The notes beneath the pieces were generated by a model, which saw nothing but the letters and a program-made list of their open reading frames with translations, did not search any database and was not told the origin of the DNA. This document shows positions 43,622 to 56,783 of a stretch of DNA of 64,000 bases, piece after piece. This stretch comes from Selaginella moellendorffii (lineage: Eukaryota; Streptophyta; Lycopodiopsida; Selaginellales; Selaginellaceae), in assembly GCF_000143415.4 (NCBI RefSeq), contig NW_003314317.1:788296-852295 (forward strand), given 5' to 3'. The translations under genes were made by a program, and so were the position numbers. How positions within the stretch are numbered: position 1 is the first letter of the stretch; every line of letters begins with the position of its first letter.

Positions 43622-44275
43622 ATGCCAACGGTGGAGCTAGATGAGAGCTCCCTGCTGGACGTCTTCACCAAGGTGGGCAATGCACAGCAGCTCGCGATAT
43701 TCACTGGCGTGCAAGCAACGGTGGCAGCTGCGCAGGGCCACACTTCGAATTTGATTGAGGTTAGTGGCAGGGAGGAGCTGAGGGGCTCTGAGGATGCCAT
43801 CTCCCCAAGTACAAGGCTGCCGGCTCAAGGAGCTCAGAGTCGTTAGCGGAAACGTGACCAGGTTGAAGCTAACGGTTACCGGCTTGCCTGGGCTGCTGAC
43901 TACCTTCAATGCTTTCCCTCGAAGCTTGGGAATCATGGGGACCGTTGAAGAATCCTGTTTGGTCGACACCTCTCGGCTCTGGTCTCATCCAGGTCTTCAC
44001 CAGCGAGCAAAAGATGACCATGGACAATTGGTTTGGCTGCGTGGATGTTGATTCTTTTCTTTCCAATGGTGTTGCACTCAATGGGAGTTTCGTCTTCTTA
44101 CCAATGGTGTTGCAGTCATTTTGGGGGTGTCTCAAAGTGCAAGGACTTAACTACTACACCCAACGCAATGGTTCTCAGGGATTTACTTGAAGATCATCAA
44201 GTCAAAGAGCTTGTGATTCACTGCAAGAAGATAGAATGTCTAGTTAGCAAACAAGTGAGAAACATAAACCTATAA
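43622..44275 (+). pseudogene. Hypothetical protein remnant
   Basis: Starts MPTVELDESSLLDVFTKVGN and stays open to about 43846. It then continues in another frame (GCRLKELRVVSGNVTRLKLT, 43805-44050) and another (to 44275). This looks like a gene with one or two frameshifts or unrecognised introns. An F-box/leucine-rich flavour is possible but not demonstrated. Confidence 0.3.
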
Positions 44276-45959
44276 ACCATTTTTTGCAAATTTTTAATTT
44301 TATTATTGGTTAAGTTTTATTTAATAAATAAATAAAAATAAAAATAACTATATATTTACAAATAATAAGGATCTTCTAGTCTACAACTGGTTCTTACAAC
44401 TCTACCATTTATATAAAAAGTTTAATGCTTACAAACATATCTATTTATTCCTATGACTTGTTGACCATGTCCCTGAGGGCAACCCCCATTTAATGGTGTA
44501 CATAAATCAGTCTCCTTGATTAAAAACCCATAACAATAAGATATAAGTGTCTTTATACCCTTCACTTTACCTTAGTAGAAGATTGAAACTTGAATTTAGC
44601 TTTGCTTTACTAGGGGGTTGGGATTTAAACCCAACCTCTGTAGATTATGTTTATGGATTTGACATCCCTTTAGGGAGCTGGGTGTAGCTCTTTATGCATT
44701 ATCGACCTAGCTAAACTTATATTAATTAGTTTACCTTTAATGCACCTTCGGGTCCTAATATATGACATTCCTCAATTTCATAAATGGATGCTTTAATTGA
44801 ACTTTGCATAAGTACATAAAATTTTACTTTGCAAAATTCCTCTATTAGATTTTGAGTGTTTGCCAGGTTATCTTTCGATTCCTATATTACTTTGCAAAGA
44901 GGAAATCCTTTTCATTTCATATGAAATTCTTTCACCTCACATCCTTGTTGTTTACTCTTGTATGCATTGAGGATGGCTTTAACTTTGTATTTCTCCTCCC
45001 TTTAAATAACCTTGGATAAAGGTCTTATTTAGTTTTTGTGAAGCAGATCCTTAAAGTACGGCCTAAGTAAGTTCATGTGGAATATCATCTTTAGTTATGT
45101 TTGGCTAGTGATACTTTCTCTTGAGTAAGCCCATTGTTTTAGGCATTCCACTGTGTTTTATAAAAGGTCCATCATGACACTTTTTTAATGTTACCTTCTT
45201 TAATTCCTATGGAATATACACCCTCATTTACTTATAATAAATGAGTCTATTGTATTTCATATAACCCATTTTCTCTTCTTTAAGTAACTTGACTCTTTAG
45301 TGGGCATCCTATGCCTTTTAGTTCCTTAATAACACTTCCTATGCTAGACCATCATCCTCATATGTGTAAACAACTAATGAAAACAATTTAGGAGATGATC
45401 CATGGAGTTCAAGTATAAAGGGAAAGGGCTTATAAATAAGAGGGTTAAGGGTCTTAAGATATACATTCTTGGGTTTGCTATGTTGAGTGACTTCCCGGGA
45501 AGTCCAAACTCAGAAACTTACATTGGGTTTTAAGTTCAACTTTGTTAGTTAGTTAAAGAAATCACACCATATATTAATTGATATCTGGCAGGTTTAGTTT
45601 ACTTTGGCTAAGTTCAACCCAAAGGGTAAAGTGTCAAGAGAGTGGGGCTTTTGGGAGAGCTACAACTCTTAACTTCCATTCACGAAAGCATAAACTTGTA
45701 GGGAAGCGTCATAGATTATAATCAATCAAAAACAATAATTTAAAAGACAATCCATGGAATTCAAATATAAAGGGAAAGGGCCTATGAATAAAAGTGCACC
45801 CCCTTTTTCAATCAGTTAATAGTTTTGGGATATTTGGAGTTAAATGTCTTTAGGTTTGAATAGTACTGGTTGAGTGACCTCCAACCCAATCCAAACTTAG
45901 GGGTTTACAATACATTGTTTGCACATTATCCCAAAAAATTGTTGTTACATTGAATATTG
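44276..45959. other. AT-rich decayed repeat DNA
   Basis: No intact gene. A direct repeat of about 60 bases (CATGGA(A/G)TTCAA followed by TATAAAGGGAAAGGG) occurs near 45400 and 45750. The minus strand around 45040-45160 has interrupted protein-like text consistent with the 3' part of a gypsy polyprotein. Confidence 0.35.
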
Positions 45960-46330
45960 CTAATTTTAAGCTTGCTTTTTGACTTAGAGCATCTGCCACA
46001 ATATTGCTTTTCTCATGTTTATATAGAATTTCACAATTGAACTCAACTAAAGTATTGGCCCACTAACCTTGTTTTCCTCAGAAGTTAAAAAGCTATGATA
46101 AAAAGTGTTTTGTTGCCACATTATCCATATATGCTTTGAAGTGCCTCACAAAGTAATATCACTACTTTAAACACAAAAATATTGTCTTAGTTCCGAGTTG
46201 TCCTCTTGTGAACATCAAATTCAAGTAGGAGTATTTAACTTTACATTGCTTTACCTTTAGATCTTGGACCACTAGTCTTCAATCTCTTGAAGACTAGTGG
46301 GGGGTCTTAGTTCATACTTGGGAACTATTT
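45960..46330 (-). mobile_element. Ty3/gypsy RNase H relic
   Basis: Minus-strand reading of 46062 down to 45966 gives WANTLVEFNCEILYKHEKSN then IVADALSQKAS. This matches the RNase H end of gypsy polyproteins (W..LL..Y.FEI.Y..GK.N.VADALSR). The upstream part, up to 46330, shows more of the domain with stops. Strongly AT-shifted. Confidence 0.75.
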
Positions 46331-47042
46331 GAAGGAACTTTTTCTTATAATGCTGGGACATAAAACAACACACCAAATGAATCCAGATGAGTAAAGACAA
46401 CATTTTTTGTTTTTCACAGTTTATAATTTATATTATTGCTGAACTCATGCACCAGCACACGTCCACACGTTGCTATAGACTTCACTGCCACTAAAAAAAA
46501 ATAAAAAATCCAAATAAATAGTTGGATCTTGACAATCTTTAGAAGAGAAGTGTATGTTTCATTTCATTTTCGATTGAGAGAGGGGTGTTTTATATACGTG
46601 GTTGGTGTATGTAGTTGCTAGACTGTCTTGGGAAAGAGATCAGATTCGTTGAAAATTTTGTCTCCACTACTGCGTCATATTTCCATCTTGTTGCTTATCC
46701 AAGTACCACGTCAAGACTAAGATGGCAGTGTCCACAACTTTTGACAAAAAAATATTGACTCAATATCCCATGGATAGATTGACTCGAGATTTCTTACTTG
46801 GCTTTCTTTCTTTTTAATTTTTCATGTTCTAAATTCATTCTGGTCATTCTGGTCACTGCGAACGTTCAACAACTTTCCAGAAAAACATTAACATTTTCAG
46901 GGCATGAACACGTATATAGAGATCACAGAAGACTCATAGGACTCCACTCATCCGCTGTCAACCCAAATTTTCATGATTCGAGATGATCCCGTGGTTCTTC
47001 GAGAGCCGAGGCTAACTAACTTTGGCGATTCTTCAGCGGATG
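46331..47042. other. AT-rich spacer, partly duplicated peptide-gene flank
   Basis: The phrase TTATATTATTGCTGAACTCATGCA at 46427 matches 47345-47370 downstream of the cysteine-rich peptide gene, so this is the 3' flank of its dead copy. No other feature. Confidence 0.45.
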
Positions 47043-47115
47043 CAGCGGCTGCCATTCCCCTCGCTGATATCGATGGCATCTGTTGTCATACCCGTACCAA
47101 TTGCATTGCGCAGCG
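47043..47115 (-). pseudogene. Relic of the cysteine-rich peptide gene
   Basis: Minus-strand WYGYDNRCHRYQRGEW matches WYWYDNSCHRCQRGWSW of the intact gene. An extra base in front shifts the frame, one Cys has become Tyr, and the leader is gone. Confidence 0.65.
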
Positions 47116-47515
47116 AAAACCATTCCAGTAACATCCTCTGTGTAGCGCTGCGCCATATCGGATTGATCGCTTGACAAGAGTTGATTGGAGCATCACAACC
47201 AGGCCTAGGCACACCTAGCGGTGGGAGTGGAGGTCGGGGGGATCACAAGGCACCAATGGATTGATTGAAAGTCGAGGGATTTGGAGAAGAGAGGAGGAGG
47301 AGCAAGAGAGATTCAGATATTTTATATCAAGGCCTGGACAATTTATATATTATTGCTGGAACTCATGCAATGCCATCCAGCATCGCATGATACATAAAAC
47401 ACGTTATCAGTGTCTTTATTCTTGTTTCCAGACCTTTGGCACTGCAGAATGATGAAATCAAAGGCAATTATGATGCTGATTCTTAACTTGGGCTTACCCC
47501 GTGAAACAAGAGGTT

Positions 47516-47713
47516 TCAGTTGCGCCAGCAGCGATTGTTGCGCCAGCTCCAACCCCTCTGGCAACGGTGGCAACTATTGTCATACCAATACCACCCCGAC
47601 TGGCAGCGCTGGGCAGCAGCCTTTGTGATTCCTCCCACGTCCACGCCCATGGCCAGCATCATCACAAACATGGCGAGCGCCAAAAACAACACGAAGAAAG
47701 CCTTGTTCTCCAT
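47516..47713 (-). CDS. Small secreted cysteine-rich peptide
   Basis: 65 residues, one exon. Residues 4-25 are a hydrophobic leader (KAFFVLFLALAMFVMMLAMG). The mature end is two tandem copies of one 12-residue unit, CQSGWYWYDNSC and CQRGWSWRNNRC, giving Cys spacing C-x10-C-x2-C-x10-C. It is basic and rich in Trp. This is not a defensin, thionin, snakin or standard hairpinin (C-x3-C) pattern that I know. An antimicrobial or signalling role is inference. A TATA box 61 bases upstream and a decayed neighbour copy support it being a real gene. Confidence 0.6.
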   Translation of the reverse strand: MENKAFFVLFLALAMFVMMLAMGVDVGGITKAAAQRCQSGWYWYDNSCHRCQRGWSWRNNRCWRN

Positions 47714-47773
47714 GATTTGCTGACAGACTAAGAGAAGAGAGAAGTGGTTGATCTGTGAGGCAGGAGGGGCTCA

Positions 47774-47781
47774 TATTTATA
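47774..47781 (-). promoter_or_regulatory. TATA box of the peptide gene
   Basis: TATAAATA on the minus strand, 61 bases before the start codon, followed by a CT-rich leader. Confidence 0.55.
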
Positions 47782-47799
47782 GCTCGAGACAGCACACAA

Positions 47800-49787
47800 T
47801 GCTTAATGGAGTCTACAGAGTTGTCTTGGGATGGTAGTCCTTATCTTGTAGTAGAGCTCCGTGTTTGGGAATTTCTTCTCTTTTCTATACTGCTGGGATC
47901 CACATAATATCTTATGCGCTCTCCAACCCTTCAAATGAAGTTTTGATTTGTTTATCCAAAGTCAGTCACTTTAGCTCGCCATTCCTCTTCTACCGTTTCA
48001 TACTACAAGGTTGGAGATAGAGAAAGCCAAGGAATTTAGCTCGAAAGATCCTAGTGTTTGAAAGCGACACGTGTTCTTGTAAGCCTTGGCCTGTGAGTTG
48101 TTGGTGGTATTCCACTCTCTCAGTTATGTTGTTTCTTTGTCTCCATGCTCTCTCAGTCATCCGTCCATGGAACATTTCTTGTGAAACCATGCTGTTCTCA
48201 AAACGTAAACAAGTAAGTGCCCAGCAAATGTTGAACGGTTGGCTAACGTAGATTTGGTAGAGAGTGGACATCTAATTCTGGTTAGCTGATTAGACTAGCT
48301 AGAAGTGCATGCATATGGCTATGACTGAATCTCAGTGATTAGCTAGTAGATATGATAGGAGAAAGCTTCTATTTCTCAGCACCACCAACAGTGGCAGCAA
48401 CAGCATGAGCATGCCTATCATGCCTCTTCTTCATGGCAGTCCATTCCAGTTTTGCCCCCAATTACTTGCCCAATTCCAACAGCAATGCAGCAACACTATT
48501 ACACCCCTCTTCTGGTGCAACCAAACATTGCCTCTCCCTATACCCTGCAATGCATGGCTGAGGCCAAAGCATATGATGTGGCATGGTGATTTTGATGATA
48601 CTAGGCCTGATCCATCACCTACAGCTCATTCCGGGCCGGAAATGCCATAATCACCAAGCAGAGAGATTGCAGTAGCGCAATGCCACCAAGTGGATGGTTA
48701 TGCCTAAGCTCTGAGCCCACCTCCTCCGCCCTCTTCGCATTGTCACAAGACACTGTTTTGTAGCTTTTGCACGTCATTAGGGTATTGGGAGAGTGATGAT
48801 TTTGTTCTCACAAAGTTGCTGATAGTGCAACTCTTCACTAGAGAATGCTTAAGTCTTCAAGAAGCAGAGAAGGAGAACAGAGAACGTGCTGACCTATATT
48901 GGCAACCCTCACCAAGGCATTTGGCAAAACCAGCACATGTTTGCCAGCAAGTGATGCTCCACGTTTTCTTAAGGCATCATGATGTCTTTTGTAACACTAT
49001 GGTAGAGGCCATGTGCATATCCCACCACCTGCTATGAGAGATGGCCAAATTTCCACAATTTGTATGCAACTTATGAATTGTGAGCTTTTTGCCACTATCT
49101 GGAAAACCAGGAAACATCTTTGATTTTGAGGCCCTCTTTCTCCTGGCAAATAGTGGTCTACACTCAATGGGGGCATGTGACAATGCCTAGTGTGCTTGGA
49201 GTGACCTCTAGGCATCTACCAGCTTTGGCCTCCAAAGAAAATGTTGCTGCCATATGGCATGTCATGTAACAACACAACACCAACTGGCTCATCCAAGCTA
49301 TTGAAGGCTGCTTGACTGCTAGAAGCTTGGAGAATTAGAGGCATAGTTTCAGCAATTACTTACTCTAGGCATTTGATAGGAATTATGTGAGTTTTTTCTG
49401 GAATGGCATTTATGTATCCAAACTTTAGCAGGAACTGTAGCAAAGCTTGTCTAGAAGTATAAGGCAAGGAACTGGTTGCTTACCAGAAAGGGGTCCGGGC
49501 AAATCATGTGGTGCAATCAGCTGAGCTAGTCTTTGCCTTTTATCCTTTGTTATGAGATTTAGGAGCTACTACAATATGTGTTAGAACCTTGACACTTCTT
49601 ACACAATACATCATGTTCTTTAGAACTCAAGTACACACCTAGCTCCACCCTTTTCACGTTGACTTAGTATACTCGAGCAAAAGCCTTCCCTTTTGATCTA
49701 ATAAATTTAGAACATTAAAAGTGTTTTAAATGAATCCAAAACTTAGAGCCAAAAGTGGCTAGTATATAAACCTGCATACCAAGCTGA
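47800..49787. other. Unresolved region, probably retroelement debris
   Basis: Moderately AT-rich with many interrupted protein-like stretches (Gln/His/Pro-rich text near 48380-48600). It leads on the same strand into the reverse-transcriptase relic, so it may be the gag/pol front of that element. No intact frame. Confidence 0.3.
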
Positions 49788-49970
49788 AAAATGCTCTTTG
49801 GATCAAGCTTTCATAGAATTCTTGGGCTATATTGTCTTGGATCCTTCCAAGGTTCACATTGTAGTTTATTGGAAGCAACTATCAAGTGTTTATGATATCC
49901 AATGCTTCTTGGGCTTTGTAAGTTTTTATCAATGACTCATTTGTGACTTCACTCTTCCTTTGGTAAATTT
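49788..49970 (+). mobile_element. Ty3/gypsy reverse transcriptase relic
   Basis: Reads KCSLDQAFIEFLGYIVLDPS, KVHIVVYWKQLSSVYDIQCF, LGFVSFYQ, stop, LICDFTLPLVN. This is the C-terminal thumb motif of gypsy RT (KC.F....FLG..V..DP.K...I..W......L..FLG...YYR.FI..F...PL). Broken by stops and base changes. Confidence 0.8.
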
Positions 49971-51711
49971 CACTTTTAAATTATGTTTAGATAGCTGAGA
50001 CAAATCTCTACTTTCAAATTCGCACATATTCTATTGCATTTGGATAACAACAAATTATATTTTAGAATGTTGTCTATGCATAACTAGCCTTTTTGAATAT
50101 GTTCGTGCTTGTCCATATTTCCATTTTTTGTGCTTGGGGTGTTATTTTTATGTTAGACAAGTATATAACTTGATGATATGAGCATAGTGTTTAGGTTTTG
50201 TGAAGGTAAATTGAAGAGTGATTATTAGTTGCTTTGTGATTAGTGATTGTTTGTAGACCTCATCAAAGACTATTAACACTTGCTTCACTTGATAATGATT
50301 TAGCAATGATAAACTTACTTTGTCGGATGGTATTGCAAAGGATTGTGTCATTGTCCTTACATGGTTTTTTCCAAGTTAGCATATTGATTCCATCTCTGAC
50401 GATTTCATTTGGTTGCATTTAGTCTAGTGATTCATTCTTTGATAATATGTTATCTATAGCTGAGTATTGTTGAAGGTTTGGTCTCAAATACTAAATAAAG
50501 TATTTTTGATTTCGGTTAGCTTGGTTGTTTGAGAGTGTTGAGTGGTGATTCACTCTTACTTTCTTTTAGCTTTGTTTTAGTGTTGATGATGTTGAAATGA
50601 TGCCTTGCTATTGACATTATTGAAGTTAATATTGAAGTGAGATGGAATGTTTTTCTATAGAATTAATATTAAATTTCATTAGTTTTGATGTAGATAATGT
50701 TGAAGATTTTAGTTATAGCTTTTTGTTATTGGCAACTCAACTCATTTGAACACTAATATAGTTGCTAACTAATAAATGTATAAAGACAATTTAAGTTAGT
50801 CATGTTCTAGACAAAATTGTTTAGTAGGGGTTGAATTATAGATTATACTAGCTTTAGAGAGGAAGAGTTAGTGATCGATATAAGAGTGATTGAATCCTTA
50901 TTGAATTTGAATTAAGATTATATTGATCATTGATGATTCTTATTGCATTTGTTATTCAAAAAGAATTCATAGAGGATTATTTAATAATCAGTTGTTGAGT
51001 ATAGTTTTGTTATATTTGGCTTTTTGGTTGATGCAGACATGCTCTTCATTAACTTTTGCATTATAAAGTTTAGCATTTGGAGATGTTGAAGAGGATGTTG
51101 TGAGTTATATTATAATTTCTTTTTTGGTATTGATATTAGTTCATGCAAGATTTGTGATCATTATTAGGTAAGACATAGCTATAATCTTCTTTAAGCTTTT
51201 GGTTCTTTGAATTTTATGTTCATTGTTTCATTTGTTAAGAGTTGTTAGGGAAGGCATTTTAGCTCATTCGCTTTGATGTTTAAATTGGTATTTACAATCA
51301 TTGGTGGTAGTTGATTATTATCTCTCTCTCTCGATGTTTTGTATTCTGTTTTAAAAGGGTGTGACCATGTAAACAACTTTAACTGCCTATTTACAATAGT
51401 CAATCTAAACCTTACTGATGGGTTTAATTTTTTTGTTCATAAGGGTTGTGATTTGTAAATAGGGGCATATCATCTTTTATAAGCTGGATGATATCTAGAG
51501 TAACAAAGGTGGGTGACTCTGTTGGTCATTTTTTTATCAGTGATGGCTAAAAGGTGTTTGAGTTGGTAATGCATTTGCATTAAACAAAGAAGTTACCCTC
51601 TAACTCATTTAAGTTGGCACATTTCTCACAAAGTGTGAATATCTTGAATTTTTTCTAAAGTTGCAATAGTCTAGACTAGAGTAAATATTAACAAGGATGT
51701 CAATCTTCCCT
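49971..51711. other. AT-rich interior of the decayed retroelement
   Basis: Lies between the RT relic and the polypurine tract, where RNase H and integrase would be. Decayed beyond reading. Confidence 0.45.
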
Positions 51712-51724
51712 AAGAGGGGGAGAG
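51712..51724 (+). mobile_element. Polypurine tract
   Basis: AAGAGGGGGAGAG immediately before the TGTT start of the LTR, the expected plus-strand primer site. Confidence 0.65.
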
Positions 51725-52960
51725 TGTTGCAAACATAATTATAGGTATTGAAAGATATTCATTGGCAAATCTTTTCAAATATTCTTTTCTTACTACCAAG
51801 ATGGCATGAAGTTAATATTGCTAGACCTTTTATCAATTCCCCTTATACTAGTGGAGTTAACTAGGCATTTTAAGTGTTAGATTTCCTATATATTATTAGC
51901 TAAGCAACTAGTCTAGAAGCAAGAATGAAGTAAGCACCCAATGCAAAGTGCTCCATGGCATTAACATCTTGCAAACTTATCTAGCATAGTAAAGAGTTCT
52001 TGTCTTATTGTGTTTTGCACTGGCTAGTGAAAAAAACCCTTATGTATTATGACTAATCCTTTAATATTGCTAAATGATATTTTACCGTGTTTGCTAAACA
52101 CTTTTGCTATTAGGCCTCTTATTCTGGTCCTATTGGCTACTTATGGAAAGTGTTTAAATCTGTTAATTGGGCATATCTACAAAATTTAGAGATTGTCCTT
52201 AGTACAATGGTGTTGTTTTTACTTAAACTTCATAATGCCAAAGCTAGTGAAGAGCATGTTTGCATCAATACAAAAACTAAGCATAATGAAGTTATGCTTA
52301 ACAAGTGATCATTTAATTGATCCTTCACCAGATTCGCAATATAACATGATTCTGTATTTAATAAGTTTTTGTGATTGTCTCAAAGACTAACTCCTAAGAC
52401 TAAGGTGAAAGCCCAAAACATGTGTTCCTCTAGAGGAGGGGGTTTGGGGGTTTCAAATATATAGTAAGGATAATGAGTAGGTTGAGCAATAGTTGACCAA
52501 CTTAAGGTATAATCAAGCTCCCATTTGCATATCTATGCTTGTTTTGTGTTTAATTTGGGTTTAAGCCCAAGCTCTATACTATGCTAGTTGGTGAAGTACT
52601 TATATCCTCACATTAAACCACTAGTATATTGAGATAGCACTAAACTTTGTTTGGCTTTGCTTTATGTATTGGTCTTGGAGTTGGGATGTTAAATGTTATG
52701 ACTGTTTTTATATCATTTAGTATTCCTATCCTTTTGCTCCTTAGGTTGTACACTTGATAGTTGTTTTATGCTTCAGTTGCTTACACTTGGCTATATGCTT
52801 AGGAGTTTGACTCTGTCCTTTCATTTAGTGGCCCAAGGCCTTGAACTTGGGTTCAGCTCTACTACCCTTAATCCCTTAGTTCACATGTCCAAAGGTTTAC
52901 ATTTTGCTTTATGATTATCCTTTAGTAAATCACTATAGGGAAAACTATATGCACTAAACA
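51725..52960 (+). mobile_element. Decayed 3' LTR
   Basis: From TGTTGC to AAACA this aligns along its length with the solo LTR at 55166-56282, but CG and CNG sites have become TG/CA and the whole is AT-rich. The preceding polypurine tract and the RT relic on the same strand identify it as the 3' LTR of an old gypsy element. Confidence 0.75.
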
Positions 52961-55160
52961 TGCCATTACACTCCTACTATAGGTCATTTTTAGATAGGTA
53001 AAACTATTGATCTTGCTTAACATTTATTTTAGTGTTAATACATGGAGGAGTTTATCCATACTTATAATGATATCTATCAACAAAGAAAAGTGCCTCAACT
53101 TGCTTTTATAGGTGTTCTTCAACCACTCTCTTTAGCTCTAGGGCTTTGATAATTTATTTTAACAAATTTGCCACCATTTTGCAAGGTAATAAATGTGTTA
53201 TTTTAGAGAAATAGTCCACAAACATTAGTAAAACATTAAATCCTTTAAAAAAGTTTTACAAAAGTAGATTTCACAAACTTTATTTTTGTCTACATAAACT
53301 ACCTAATGATTTTATGAACAATCGAGAACCATATTTCATCTCCAGCTTTTGGCAATAACTACTTCAATTACTCTACAATAGAAGTAAGATTTTCACCTCC
53401 CATCACTTTCAAATAGATAGATAATTAGAATGTGCAACTAGACATTAGAATAATATCTTCATTGTTCATCTTTCATCAATAGAATGATTGGGTTGACTTC
53501 ATTTTGCAAAATTCGGCTACAACTCCCAACATAAATTCACAAAACACTCAACATTTTGTGGTTTGCATCCTCAATAGTCTTATTCTTTTCCTACATCTCC
53601 TAAATCCATTTCTAATGATTTAGTGTAGCTCAATATACTTTATGATGAAATTCATCCCTATCCCTAAAAACTTACTGATAACATATTGATAAATTTTAAC
53701 TCCTAACACCTAATTTTAGCATTGGGTCTAAGGTTTAGCTCCTTCATGATCATCATAATAATTCTTGACTGAAGAACTCATTAAATGCTTGTGAGATTTT
53801 TGCTTTAGACTGATCAATGACCCTCTCTCTCTCTCTCCTCATAATGATCAAGATGAAACTTAACTACATAATCCTTTAATACATATCCATAATAACAGTC
53901 ACAATTAGCTATAATAGAGGAAAAATATCTTCACTAGGTTGTGAGCAAACCAAAATGCTCAAAGAGCAAGTGGAAAGCTAAGGGTTAAATTAGGGCATAG
54001 GGACAAAAAGATAGTGTAGAGAGAAGAGATGATATAAGTGAGTATTAGTGTTTCCTAAAGGAATACCATCAAGGGGTTTCAGCCATTTAGATACTTGCTT
54101 TAGTATGGAAGCAAACATTCTTTTGACCTCAGAGAAGTTCTTTCTTTGGGCATATATGCCAATTATGGAGGTTAACAACCAAAGGTTCCATAATAGTATT
54201 TAACATATATCTTCTACTTCCAAAAGCTTGTAACAACTAAGAAATCGGTATTATTCCCTTTCTTTTTCTGGAGAAGAAAAAAACAAGTTAGTATAGCCTT
54301 GTTCTATGTAAAGTTACTATAGTTATTAATTTCCTTATGATGGAATATTTTGAAGTTGCTTTATATATATGATTATTTTCATATAATCTTTCTTTCTTTC
54401 TATATTGATACTTGTATTTCTATAAGATTATTTCTTCTTAATATGTCTTGTTTTATTATTATTTTCAGTTTTGCAAGATCTTGATTATTCTCATATTATT
54501 TCTCATGCAAATAGGTTATTAGTAAGCAGTGATTTCAAGCCTATGCTACTCTTGATATCTCACTATTACTGTTTCTAATCCTTCTAAGGTTTTTCATAAG
54601 TTAATTCTTATATCACTAAAGATTTATATATTGTATTTTATTTTGTTACTTAAATTTAAGCATTTTACTCTCTTGTATCAATCAATTCAGCTAACAAATT
54701 TGTATTTCTGATAGCTCAACACCATTGACAAAATTTCATAAAATATTTCTCAGGTTGAGAATAAGAATCATAAACGTCACAAATGATTGATGTGCTAAGA
54801 AAAGGAAAAATTGTAAATTAAGAAGAAATACTAACAACATGAAAAGGTGGCTCAAGCCAAAAAAATAAAAAAAAAGGTTGAAAAAGAATAAAAGGTAAAG
54901 AGAAAGAATTAGATGGTAGATTGAAAGATGTACATTACCTCACAAAATCTCCAAAGATATCTCCATAATGATTAAGTTATTCATCACAATTTGAAATTCA
55001 TTCGAGCTTGTAAACATCATCTTCTAATAAACTTGGTTCCCAAACATTCTTCAAGAACCAAACTACACCATCCATAACTTTCTAATCAATGTCACAATCA
55101 TGCTTCACATCAATAAAAAATGGTAGAACATTGAAAATAAGAAAAATTGTGTAATGATAC
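52961..55160. other. AT-rich intergenic DNA
   Basis: Low complexity, no recognisable frames. Includes two short CTCTCT runs and nothing that can be supported as a gene. Confidence 0.6.
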
Positions 55161-56287
55161 CCTATTGTCGCGCATGTGACTTCGGGTATCGAAAGTTACC
55201 TATTGACCAATCCTTACGGACACTCTTACCTTACTGCCACGATGGCAGGAGGTCGGTATTGCTGGACCCTTTATCAGCCCCTCTTGTTCAAGTGTTAGTA
55301 AATTGAACTTTGCATCTGTACTTGGCCGGATGAGCATAAGGACGGAATTCCTAAGTGTCTATTCAGCCAAGCATACTTGGCCTGGCTTTTTAGTTCTCTT
55401 TTGCTCTGTCTTGCATTGGCTTGACAAGATTGAGATTGGTCCCTCAATATCGCTACATGATAGCTTACCGTGTCTACCAAACACCCTCGCTATCATGTTA
55501 GTCTCATTTCGGTCCCAAATGCTATTTATGGAAAGTGTCTAGATTAGCTCATTTGGCATATCTATGGAATGTAGAGATCGGCCTGAAACACATGGATGTC
55601 ATCCCGTGTCCAAATCACAATCTAGTGCCCATCCCATAATTATAAGTTTTGAGCTTGTCCAAGAGACTAACTCCTGATACTAAAGGAGGCTTGGGGTGAA
55701 AGCCTAAAGCGTGTGTTCCTCAAAGGGGTGGGGGGGGGGTTATGGGGGGTGGTTCCAAATGTATAGTAGGGATAATGGGTAGGTCGGGCATGGCTGACCA
55801 GCCTGAGGCATAGTCTAGCTCCCACTTGCGTGCCTGTCCTTGTTCTGCGTCTGGCTTAGGTCTAAGCCCAAGTTCCATTCCATGCTAGCTGGTGGAGTAC
55901 CCATGTCCTCGCGTTAGGCCACCAGTATGCCGAAATAGCACCAAACTCTGTTTGGCTCCGTTTTGCATGTTGATCCTGGCATTGGGATGCTGGTTACTCT
56001 AGGACTGTTCCAAGTCGCTCCGGGCCCCTGTCCCTTTGCTCCTTGGGCTTTATGCTCGGGAGTTGCTCCGTGGTTCGGTTCCATCACTCCTTGGCTCCAT
56101 GCTTGGGAGTTTGGCACTGTTCCTTCATTCAGTGGCCCAAGGGAACCTCGGGTTCCTATGGACACGTGGCATGTGACACGTGGCATCTGTCACGTGGCAC
56201 AAAAAGGGTTTAGGTTCCGCTTCGTGGTGTTATCCTATGGTAAATCACCATAGGATAAAGGGTCAAAACCACGTGCACTACACCTAT
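55161..56287 (+). mobile_element. Solo LTR with target-site duplication
   Basis: The LTR runs from TGTCG (55166) to CTACA (56282), about 1117 bases, flanked on both sides by CCTAT (55161-55165 and 56283-56287). No internal element follows, so it is a solo LTR left by LTR-LTR recombination. It keeps many CG sites and so is much younger than the related LTR at 51725. A short palindrome (TCCTATGGTAAATCACCATAGGA region, near 56233) lies near its end. Confidence 0.85.
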
Positions 56288-56744
56288 AAAAATTGAAGAT
56301 GGCAAAACATTAAAGATGGGTGCAACACTAGTATAATCACGCTCTACAACATTAAAAACTCAATCCTATGGAGTAGCATTAGCAATCTCAAGTGACATAC
56401 TCTTTCATCGATGATGGGGTGGTATGGTGGAACAAGAGAATATAATAAAGATTAAAAAAATAGCAAATTTAAGCACAATAATAATTGAAATTCTAATCTT
56501 GCAAAAACCTAATATAGATATAGATTCAAAAGAGAATGAATAAATAGTTACAAAGCATAATCTCAAACACTAAAGCAAAGCACTACCAAAAAGCTTTGAG
56601 TGTTATATATACGAAAATAGGTATATTATTTGGGGTTATATTTGGACTGTCGTAAACCCTTGCTTATATACAAAAATGGATTAATTAAATTCAATCTTAA
56701 ATGGACAATCTATATGCTATAATACTTTTATTATTTAGGCAAGG

Positions 56745-56783
<39 letters not shown>

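Noticed and set aside
45400-45790. Short direct repeat resembling a CRISPR or tandem array
   Set aside because: Only two diverged copies in decayed retroelement DNA, and CRISPR is not expected in a plant nucleus.
48405-48650. 81-codon plus-strand frame (MSMPIMPLLHGSPFQ...)
   Set aside because: No start context, no family, surrounded by interrupted frames; more likely retroelement debris.
55963-56253. 96-codon frame within the solo LTR
   Set aside because: LTR sequence; the frame exists only because this LTR is GC-richer than its surroundings.
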